Positions 1 to 6,069 of a stretch of DNA of 8,168 nucleotides are shown one piece after another; the stretch's first letter is position 1, and the number at the start of each line of letters is the position of its first letter. Where the stretch lies: positions 1 to 8,168 of the forward strand of contig CALWAJ010000057.1 in the NCBI GenBank assembly GCA_944373065.1, given 5' to 3'. The notes below the pieces were generated by a model that saw only the letters and a program-made list of their open reading frames with translations, was not told the DNA's origin and searched no databases. A program made the position numbers and the translations under genes. The DNA is from an uncultured Bacilli bacterium. GTDB taxonomy: Bacteria; Bacillota_I; Bacilli_A; RF39; UBA660.

Positions 1-28
1 TGCAACACTTTTTATTTGAACGTTTAAC

Positions 29-56
29 TGCAACTATTAATATTTTTTAGGTTGCA
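29..56 (+). terminator. Imperfect hairpin, possible terminator of an upstream gene
   Basis: TGCAACTA at 29-36 can pair with TAGGTTGCA at 48-56, giving eight base pairs with one bulged G (position 50) and an 11-nt A/T loop. A moderately T-rich stretch (TTTACTTTTTC) follows. This could end transcription of a gene left of the window. TGCAAC also occurs at 1-6, so an alternative pairing with 51-56 exists. The stem is weak and the T run is broken, so the call is tentative. Confidence 0.3.
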
Positions 57-130
57 TTTACTTTTTCAATTTAGTTATCAATATTTTAATTAACATTAAA
101 TAAAATAATGTAGCACTATATAAAAAAACA

Positions 131-139
131 TGTTATACT
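131..139 (+). promoter_or_regulatory. Extended -10 promoter for the noc-like gene
   Basis: TGTTATACT at 131-139 is an extended -10 element (TGn followed by TATACT, 5 of 6 to TATAAT). It lies about 40 nt before the ATG at 180. No good -35 is seen at 17 bp (TAGCAC at 111-116), which an extended -10 can tolerate. The other two promoters in the window also carry the TG extension. The ribosome binding site GAGGG is at 168-172, 7 nt before the start. Confidence 0.5.
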
Positions 140-179
140 GTTATTAGTAGAATATTAAAGAGTAAAAGAGGGATGAAGA

Positions 180-1562
180 ATGGATACAAAAGAAAATGAA
201 GTTGTTTACCTACATTTAGATGATATAATTCCAAATAGATTTCAACCACGTCAAGTATTTGATGAAAAGGCATTAAAAGAATTAGCCGTATCTATTAAAG
301 AACATGGTGTAATTCAACCAATTATAGTACGTAATATTGGAAACAAATACGAAATAATAGCAGGAGAACGTCGTTATAAAGCTTCAGCTATGGCCGGACT
401 TACTACTATACCCGCTATTGTACGTAATTTGGATGATAAAGAAAGTAGTAAAGTAGCGCTTCTAGAAAATTTACAAAGAAAAAATTTAAATCCTATAGAA
501 GAAGCTAAAACATATCAAAAGATACTTGAATTAGATCAAATGACTCAAGAAGAACTAGCAAAGACAATGGGAAAAAGTCAAAGTGCAGTTGCCAATAAAT
601 TAAGACTTCTTTCTTTAACTGACGAAGTGCAAGATGCTCTATTAAAAGATGAAATATCAGAACGTCATGCAAGAACTCTTCTAAATGCTCCTGATAGTGA
701 AACACAAAAGAAATTACTAAAAGAAGTAATAGATAATAAAATGACTGTCAGAGAATTAGAGGAAAAATTAAAGCCAAAAGAAGAGATAACTAAAGAGGAT
801 GTGAGACCTATTTTTAATACAGAACAACAACCAAGCAATATAAATACAACACCTAATAATAACTTTAATAATAGTATAGGAATAGATTATTCAACTCCGC
901 CTAAATTTATTGACTACGATATACCAAATATTAATGACAACTTAGAAAGCACTGCTGGTAAAACAATTGATATCAACCAAATAAAGGATAATGCTAGAGA
1001 TATTAATGCACCTATAGAAGAACCTAAAAAAGATATTAATGAATTTCTAAAAGCAGCTCCTACTAATAATCAACCACAAACAGAAACATCAGGTTTTAAG
1101 TTCTTTTCTCCACTTGATGAAGACACTAAAAAAGAAACAGAACCTAAAAAAGAAGATTCAACAAATCAAATATTTAACACTCCAACCCCAAGCAATGCAC
1201 CTTTTACAACTGACCCATTTAGTTTAGGAGAAGAAAAGACAAAAGATTTGAAAGATACAACAAGTACATCTATGGACAATCTTTTAGCTGGAGTAGAAAA
1301 AAATGAAGAATCAAAAATTCCCCCAGTTGATACGTTTAATAATCCCTTTGCTAAAAATCCAATATTTCAAGATAATATTTCAAGTATAAATCAACCAACA
1401 GAGCAAAAACCAAAGTACAGTTTAAATGAATCTATAAATATGATAAGAGATACTGTTAAAAAAATTGAAGAAAGTGGCTTTAAAACAGATGTAGAAGAAA
1501 TGGATTTTGTTAATAATTATCAAATAGTTATCAAAATATCAAAAGAGAACAACAATCAATAA
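180..1562 (+). CDS. noc: Noc-like ParB-family nucleoid occlusion protein with long disordered extension
   Basis: This is a ParB/Noc-superfamily CTP-dependent DNA-binding protein. Residues 8-100 form the ParB N-terminal domain, with the nucleotide motif GERR at 62-65 and ENLQR at 96-100. Residues about 105-197 form the helix-turn-helix domain. Aligned to the published ParB/Noc specificity positions (173/179/184/201 in Caulobacter ParB numbering), it has Q134, K140, S145 and R162. Three of the four match Noc (Q, K, K, R) and none matches ParB (R, T, A, G), so Noc-type binding sites are expected rather than parS. Residues about 200-410 are an N/T/P/E/K-rich region with no recognisable fold. Residues about 412-456 look like a helix plus two strands. 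At 460 residues it is far longer than Bacillus Noc (about 283), and it lacks the amphipathic N-terminal membrane helix of Bacillus Noc. The position just before parA is also the usual one for noc. The ATG at 180 follows GAGGG by 7 nt. The core call is firm; the nucleoid-occlusion role is inferred. Confidence 0.8.
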   Translation: MDTKENEVVYLHLDDIIPNRFQPRQVFDEKALKELAVSIKEHGVIQPIIVRNIGNKYEIIAGERRYKASAMAGLTTIPAIVRNLDDKESSKVALLENLQRKNLNPIEEAKTYQKILELDQMTQEELAKTMGKSQSAVANKLRLLSLTDEVQDALLKDEISERHARTLLNAPDSETQKKLLKEVIDNKMTVRELEEKLKPKEEITKEDVRPIFNTEQQPSNINTTPNNNFNNSIGIDYSTPPKFIDYDIPNINDNLESTAGKTIDINQIKDNARDINAPIEEPKKDINEFLKAAPTNNQPQTETSGFKFFSPLDEDTKKETEPKKEDSTNQIFNTPTPSNAPFTTDPFSLGEEKTKDLKDTTSTSMDNLLAGVEKNEESKIPPVDTFNNPFAKNPIFQDNISSINQPTEQKPKYSLNESINMIRDTVKKIEESGFKTDVEEMDFVNNYQIVIKISKENNNQ

Positions 1563-1584
1563 AAGTAGAGAAATCTACTTTTTT
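1561..1584 (+). terminator. Rho-independent terminator of the noc-like gene
   Basis: AAAAGTAGA (1561-1569) pairs perfectly with TCTACTTTT (1574-1582) across a GAAA tetraloop (GNRA type), and the T run continues to 1584. The stem begins inside the TAA stop codon (1560-1562). It separates the noc-like gene from the parA operon. Confidence 0.8.
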
Positions 1585-1667
1585 CCATAATAGGAAAGTT
1601 ATACTACCCAAAATATTAAAAATGTTATAAAATAAAAGAAGAGAAATAATAATATTTATTAAAATAG

Positions 1668-1696
1668 TTTTAATATTTATATATTTTTGATACAAT
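1668..1696 (+). promoter_or_regulatory. Promoter of the parA-parB operon
   Basis: TTTTAA (1668-1673), a 17-bp spacer, then TGA plus TACAAT (1688-1696) forms an extended -10 promoter with a weak -35. Transcription would start near 1703, about 20 nt before the parA ATG. The same TTTTAA-17-TGn-TAYAAT layout precedes ychF. It lies downstream of the terminator at 1561-1584, as expected for a new transcription unit. Confidence 0.55.
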
Positions 1697-1724
1697 AATT
1701 AAGATAAAAGAAGAGAGTGATAAA

Positions 1725-2513
1725 ATGGCAAAGGTAATTTCATTAGTAAATCAAAAAGGTGGAGTAGGCAAGACAACAACAAGTATTAACCTTTCTGCCT
1801 CATTAGCTTTTCTTGGTAAAAAAGTTTTATTAGTTGATTTAGATCCTCAAGGAAATACTACAACAGGAGTAGGGATAAATAAGGGAGAAATTAATTTAAG
1901 TGTATATGATGTTTTAACTAATAAATGTACAACTAAAGATGCAATAATTAAAACAAAATATAAAAAATTATATGTTTTACCTGCTACAATTAATCTAGCA
2001 GGATTAGATATCGAATTATTAGAAAAGAGTCAAAGTGAACCAGGTTTTGCCAAAGGAGCTCAACTAAAATATCATTTAGGAGAGTTAGAAGATGAAAATT
2101 TTGACTATATAATAATAGATTGTCCCCCATCTTTAGGATTAATAACAACAAATGCTTTAACTGCTAGTGATTCTGTAATTATTCCTGTTCAATGTGAATT
2201 TTTTGCTCTTGAAGGAATTATGCAACTTTTAAATACTATAAGATTAGCTCAAAAACAATTAAATCCTAACTTAGATATTGAAGGAGTACTATTAACAATG
2301 CTAGACTCAAGAACAAATTTAGGGTTTGAAGTAGTAGATGATATAAGAAAGTTCTTTAAAGAAAAAGTATATAATACAATAATTCCAAGATTAATAAGAC
2401 TAACTGAAGCTCCATCACATGGTGAACCTATAATAGTATATGATCCTAAAAGTAAAGGCTCAGAAGCTTATTTAAACTTAGCAAAGGAAGTGATAGATAG
2501 AAATGGAAAATAA
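1725..2513 (+). CDS. parA: ParA/Soj chromosome-partitioning ATPase
   Basis: This is the Walker-type ATPase of the ParABS system. It binds DNA non-specifically as an ATP dimer and is stimulated by ParB, driving origin segregation; Soj homologues also regulate DnaA. The deviant Walker A motif KGGVGKTT lies at 11-18, with signature lysine K11 and catalytic-loop K16. The switch motif VDLDPQGN is at 37-44 and the Walker B strand IIID at 129-132, followed by CPPSLG. Arginines R196, R222 and R225 lie where Soj-type proteins carry DNA-binding residues. At 262 residues it is a normal chromosomal Soj, without the N-terminal helix-turn-helix of plasmid type Ia ParA. The ATG at 1725 follows a weak purine-rich site (AGAGAGTGA, 1712-1720). 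It overlaps parB by 11 nt, suggesting translational coupling. Confidence 0.95.
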   Translation: MAKVISLVNQKGGVGKTTTSINLSASLAFLGKKVLLVDLDPQGNTTTGVGINKGEINLSVYDVLTNKCTTKDAIIKTKYKKLYVLPATINLAGLDIELLEKSQSEPGFAKGAQLKYHLGELEDENFDYIIIDCPPSLGLITTNALTASDSVIIPVQCEFFALEGIMQLLNTIRLAQKQLNPNLDIEGVLLTMLDSRTNLGFEVVDDIRKFFKEKVYNTIIPRLIRLTEAPSHGEPIIVYDPKSKGSEAYLNLAKEVIDRNGK

Positions 2514-3390
2514 AAGAAGAGCACTAGGAAGAGGCTTAGAAGAGTTATTTAATAATGAACCTATTAATATTTCTCAAGTAGAAGAAGAAATAATTAATAA
2601 TACTCCTAAAGAACATATAACAATGTTAAATTTAGATGAATTAAGAAGTAATCCTTATCAGCCAAGAAAGAATTTTGATGAAGAAAGTTTGAATGAGCTA
2701 GCTTCATCTATCAAAGAACATGGTGTATTTCAACCTATAATTGCTAAAAAAAGTATTAAAGGTTATGAAATAGTAGCAGGTGAAAGAAGAGTAAAAGCTT
2801 CAAAGTTAGCAGGATTAAAAGAAATACCCGCTATTATTAAAGATTTCACTGATGAAGAAATGATGGAAATAGCTTTACTTGAAAATCTTCAAAGAGAAAA
2901 TTTAAGTGCTTTAGAAGAAGCAGAAGCTTATAATTCCCTAAAAACAAAATTAAACCTAACTCAAGAAGAATTAGCCGCTAAAGTAGGTAAATCAAGAAGC
3001 CATATTACTAATATGCTTGGCCTATTATCATTACCAAATGAAATAAAAGATGAGGTAGTAAAAGGCGAATTAAGTATGGGACACGCTAGAGTTTTAAGTA
3101 AATTAGAAGATAAAAATCAAGCTATAAGTTTAGCTGATAAAGTAATAAATGAAAATCTAAGTGTTAGAAGATTAGAAGAACTTACTAATTCTAAAGAAGA
3201 ATTTCATCGAAAAAAAGAAATAACTCATTCTAAAAATAAAGCTAAGGATAATGAATATTCTTATTTAGAAAGTGATTTATGTGAAAAATTAGGTACAAAA
3301 GTTAAAATAAAAAATAATAAATTAGAAATAAGCTTTACAAATGCCAATGATTTAACTAGAATATTAGAAGTAATGCACTTAGATAAATAA
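2503..3390 (+). CDS. parB: ParB/Spo0J chromosome-partitioning protein
   Basis: This is the CTP-dependent clamp that loads at parS, spreads along DNA and activates ParA. The N-terminal motif RRALGRGLEELF (5-16) is the conserved ParA-stimulating segment. Residues 40-135 form the ParB domain with GERR at 93-96 and ENLQR at 127-131. The helix-turn-helix region follows (about 140-228), and residues about 251-293 form the C-terminal dimerisation domain. At the ParB/Noc specificity positions it has R165, M171, S176 and G193. R and G are the parS-type residues, in contrast to the upstream paralogue. At 295 residues it has normal length. AAAGGAAGTGAT at 2484-2494, inside parA, is a near-consensus ribosome binding site but about 12 nt from the ATG. 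No parS-like palindrome was found in the window, so its target lies elsewhere. Confidence 0.95.
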   Translation: MENKRRALGRGLEELFNNEPINISQVEEEIINNTPKEHITMLNLDELRSNPYQPRKNFDEESLNELASSIKEHGVFQPIIAKKSIKGYEIVAGERRVKASKLAGLKEIPAIIKDFTDEEMMEIALLENLQRENLSALEEAEAYNSLKTKLNLTQEELAAKVGKSRSHITNMLGLLSLPNEIKDEVVKGELSMGHARVLSKLEDKNQAISLADKVINENLSVRRLEELTNSKEEFHRKKEITHSKNKAKDNEYSYLESDLCEKLGTKVKIKNNKLEISFTNANDLTRILEVMHLDK

Positions 3391-3405
3391 AGGAGGTAAC
3401 CCCCT
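3391..3405 (+). promoter_or_regulatory. Strong RBS before a TTG start, with possible masking hairpin
   Basis: AGGAGG (3391-3396) sits directly after the parB stop and 8 nt before a TTG start at 3405. It is followed by TAA and then CCCCCT (3400-3405), which can pair with AGGAGG apart from one A-C mismatch. The C run is striking in such AT-rich DNA. The ribosome binding site fixes the TTG start, since the next in-frame ATG is about 115 codons further on. A regulatory role for the hairpin is inference. Confidence 0.5.
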
Positions 3406-4211
3406 TGAAAGAATTTTTTGAATCAGAAATTTTTGCATATGTGGTAAGTCCAGTCATATATATTGGTCTTGCCTATATTTTCTATAAGATAGTAACTTTT
3501 TTTCTTAATAGAACCCTACATAATAAACATATAAATAACAAGAATAAAAAAAGAGTAAATACAACTCTAAGTCTTATAAATAACTGCTTAAAATATATAG
3601 TAATATTTTTAACAGTTCTTTTAATACTAAATAGCTTTGGTATTAATGTAAGTAGTATCTTAGCCGGATTAGGAATAGTAGCAGCAGTTTTAACTCTAGC
3701 TTTCCAAGATTTAGCTAAAGATTTTATCGCTGGTATTTCTATAGTTATGGAAGACCAATTTGAGATTGGTGATAATGTTATGATTAATGGTTTCCGTGGT
3801 GATGTAATCTCTATGGGGTTAAAGACAACAAGAATAAAAGACTATAAAGGCGCTGTTCAAATAATTTCCAATCATATGATTACAGAAGTAACAAATTATA
3901 GTCTTAATCCATCTTTAGCAGAGATTAATATTCTAGTAGATTATGAAAATGATTTAGATAAAGTAGAAAAAATAATAAAAGAAACTATGGAAAATATTGA
4001 TAAAACATATCAAAACTTAAAAGGAAAAACTGAGTTATGGGGAGTAGAGATGGTGGATCAAAACTCTATTACTTACAAAGTAGCAGTTAAAACAAAAGCT
4101 GGTCATGACTTTGAAGTTCAAAGAAATATGCGAAAAGATTTTCAAACTGCGTTAACTAATGCAAACATTAAATTACCAAAAACACATATGGAGGTTAAAA
4201 ATGGAAAATAA
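3405..4211 (+). CDS. MscS-family small-conductance mechanosensitive channel
   Basis: This is a membrane channel of the MscS family, expected to open under membrane tension and release solutes during hypo-osmotic shock. Hydrophobic segments lie at about 12-34, 62-80 and 83-112. The third is the pore helix, rich in small residues (SILAGLGIVAAVL, AFQDLAKDFIAG). It runs into the family hallmark near EDQFEIGDNVMINGFRG (116-132), the start of the cytoplasmic beta domain. Residues about 170-262 form the alpha/beta cage domain. At 268 residues with three membrane segments it is a minimal MscS. Translation starts at TTG after AGGAGG. The gene lies 14 nt after parB and overlaps the DUF951 gene by 11 nt, so it is probably cotranscribed. 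MscS genes occur at this position in other Bacillota. The real stimulus and ion preference cannot be read from sequence. Confidence 0.9.
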   Translation: MKEFFESEIFAYVVSPVIYIGLAYIFYKIVTFFLNRTLHNKHINNKNKKRVNTTLSLINNCLKYIVIFLTVLLILNSFGINVSSILAGLGIVAAVLTLAFQDLAKDFIAGISIVMEDQFEIGDNVMINGFRGDVISMGLKTTRIKDYKGAVQIISNHMITEVTNYSLNPSLAEINILVDYENDLDKVEKIIKETMENIDKTYQNLKGKTELWGVEMVDQNSITYKVAVKTKAGHDFEVQRNMRKDFQTALTNANIKLPKTHMEVKNGK

Positions 4212-4407
4212 AACTTATAATCTAGGAGATCATGTAGTTATGAAAAAAGGCCATCCATGTGGTAGTAATGATTGGGAAATAGTAAGGCTAGGAGCAGATA
4301 TAAAACTAAAATGTGCAAATTGTGGACGACTAATTTTTATGCCAAGAATTGAGTTTAATAAAAAATTAAAGAAAGTTATATCAAAGGAGGGTAATAATGC
4401 GTCGTAA
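4201..4407 (+). CDS. DUF951 family small protein (68 aa)
   Basis: This matches the DUF951 family of small proteins found beside parB and ychF in many Bacillota. The family features are visible: a short basic beta-rich domain with HPCGSN at 18-23, W25, R29, GADIKLKC at 31-38, CGR at 41-43 and a final basic segment (FNKKLKKV). C20, C38 and C41 could bind a metal such as zinc, which is inference. The biochemical function is not known to me. I chose the ATG at 4201 because GGAGG (4190-4194) is 6 nt upstream and the family's N terminus (YNLGDHVVMKKGHPCG) begins just after it. The ATG at 4159 would add 14 non-family residues inside the channel gene. It overlaps the channel gene by 11 nt and the transporter gene by 11 nt. 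Confidence 0.85.
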   Translation: MENKTYNLGDHVVMKKGHPCGSNDWEIVRLGADIKLKCANCGRLIFMPRIEFNKKLKKVISKEGNNAS

Positions 4408-5995
4408 TAAAAGAAAATTAAAGTTAAAAAAGTTTTATTTTCACCCTATAACAGTTTATATCTTTCTTATTTTTGTAGTAATAATATTAAGTGCTATTCT
4501 ATCAGCTTTACAAATGCAAGCTACATATAATACTGTTACTCCTACAACAAATGACTTAGAAAGTAACTTAGTAACTGTCGAATCACTCATGAATTTTGAT
4601 GGAATGAAATTTATCTTTAGTAATGCTATGACTAATTTCTTAAGTTTCGCTCCTCTAGGTATGTTATTACTTACTTTCTTTGGTCTAAGTATAGCAAAAT
4701 CAACAGGCTTTATAGATACACTATGTAAAAGATGTCTAATAAAAATAGATAAAAATATCTTAACGTTCATAGTAATTTTTCTAGCTACAATATCTTCATT
4801 AATAAATGATGTAGGATATGTTATCCTAATACCTCTTGCTGCTTTATTATTTATGTTAAATAATAGAAATCCTCATCTAGGAATAATAGCAGCCTTTGCC
4901 GGAGTTAGTTTTGGTTATGGTGTATCAATATTTGTAGGTAGTATAGAAGTAAATTTAATACCATTAACAACTTCAGCTGCTCGTCTAATTGATCCTTCTG
5001 CCCATATCAGTCTAACATCTAATCTTTTCATTATAATTGCTTTCTCTCTAGTCTTATCTATAGTTGGAACAATTATAATTGAAAAAATAATCGCTCCACG
5101 TCTTGGAAAATATAAAGAAAAAGAAGAATTAACAAAGACAGAAGAATTAGTAGTAACAGATGTAAAAGAACTTGAACAACAAAAAATAGAAAAAGAACAT
5201 TACGAAAAAAGAGGCCTTAAAGCTGCTATCATAACAGCAATTGTAATTATTATAGCCTTTATCTATATGATAATACCAAATCTACCATATTCAGGAATGC
5301 TTCTTGATATGGAAGAAGATACTTATTTAGGTCAATTATTTGGAACAAATTCCTACTTTCAAGATGGCTTTACTTATATGATGGCTTTACTATTTACACT
5401 AGTTGGAATAGCCGATGGAATAGGTTCTAAGAGTATAAAAAATGATAAAGATGTTATAAACGGTTGTAAAGAAACATTCGCTCCTTTAGGAGAAATAATC
5501 ATGTTAATCTTTGTCGTATCGCAATTTACATCAATATTTAGAGAAACAAATATAGGAACAGTAATAGCATGCTGGTGTGCCAATGCTATAGGAAATATAG
5601 GATTCACTGGTCTTCCTCTAATTATATTTTCTCTAATTATGATAGGCCTTGCCAATTTATTTGTTCCAACAGCAAGTGCTAAATGGGAAATATTCGCTCC
5701 TGTTATGGTTCCTGCCTTTATGCAATCAAATATATCAGCACAGTTCGCTCAATTCATATTAAGAGCAGGTACTTCAATTACAGCAGGAATTACACCATTA
5801 CTTGCATGCTTTGTAATCTACATAGGATATTTAAATATTTATAATCAAGATAAAAATAAACCAATAACTATTCATAAAAGTATAAGCTATGTACTACCAT
5901 ACTTTGGAATAATAGCTTTAACCTGGATTTTATTAATAATAGGCTGGTACTTAATAGGCCTACCACTTGGTCCAGGAGTATATGCAACAATTTAA
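4397..5995 (+). CDS. AbgT-family transporter
   Basis: This is an integral membrane transporter of the AbgT family. Studied members import p-aminobenzoyl-glutamate (E. coli AbgT) or export sulfonamides and p-aminobenzoate (MtrF, YdaH). The N-terminal HP motif (16-17) precedes the first helix (about 18-37). Conserved blocks include NFLSFAPLGMLLLTFFG (80-96), INDVGYVILIPLAAL (136-150), the loop ADGIGSKSIKNDKD (339-352) before a discontinuous helix, and LANLFVPTASAKWEIFAPV (418-436). These are typical AbgT signatures, including the SAKW site near the substrate pocket. A charged cytoplasmic loop spans about 234-273. At 532 residues it is slightly longer than usual. The start at 4397 is fixed by AAAGGAGGG (4383-4391). 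It overlaps the DUF951 gene by 11 nt and is the last gene of the operon. Substrate and direction of transport are not determined. Confidence 0.88.
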   Translation: MRRNKRKLKLKKFYFHPITVYIFLIFVVIILSAILSALQMQATYNTVTPTTNDLESNLVTVESLMNFDGMKFIFSNAMTNFLSFAPLGMLLLTFFGLSIAKSTGFIDTLCKRCLIKIDKNILTFIVIFLATISSLINDVGYVILIPLAALLFMLNNRNPHLGIIAAFAGVSFGYGVSIFVGSIEVNLIPLTTSAARLIDPSAHISLTSNLFIIIAFSLVLSIVGTIIIEKIIAPRLGKYKEKEELTKTEELVVTDVKELEQQKIEKEHYEKRGLKAAIITAIVIIIAFIYMIIPNLPYSGMLLDMEEDTYLGQLFGTNSYFQDGFTYMMALLFTLVGIADGIGSKSIKNDKDVINGCKETFAPLGEIIMLIFVVSQFTSIFRETNIGTVIACWCANAIGNIGFTGLPLIIFSLIMIGLANLFVPTASAKWEIFAPVMVPAFMQSNISAQFAQFILRAGTSITAGITPLLACFVIYIGYLNIYNQDKNKPITIHKSISYVLPYFGIIALTWILLIIGWYLIGLPLGPGVYATI

Positions 5996-6015
5996 ATACC
6001 GCAAGGTATTTTTTT
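5994..6015 (+). terminator. Rho-independent terminator of the parA operon
   Basis: AAATACC (5994-6000) pairs with GGTATTT (6005-6011) across a GCAA tetraloop, with the T run continuing to 6015. As with the terminator at 1561, the stem begins within the TAA stop codon (5993-5995) and the loop is GNRA type. It closes the parA-to-transporter operon. Confidence 0.8.
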
Positions 6016-6016
6016 C

Positions 6017-6045
6017 TTTTAAAATATATAGAACAATGCTATAAT
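6017..6045 (+). promoter_or_regulatory. Promoter of ychF
   Basis: TTTTAA (6017-6022), a 17-bp spacer, then a perfect extended -10 TGCTATAAT (6037-6045). The expected start near 6052 leaves a leader of under 20 nt before the ATG at 6070. The ribosome binding site is GAGG at 6059-6062. The -35 overlaps the T-rich tail of the terminator just upstream. Confidence 0.7.
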
Positions 6046-6069
6046 ATGAAATAGAAATGAGGTAATATT

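Noticed and set aside
4159..4200. Upstream ATG that would lengthen the DUF951 protein by 14 residues
   Set aside because: It lies inside the channel gene without a ribosome binding site, and the added residues do not belong to the family. The ATG at 4201 has GGAGG 6 nt upstream.
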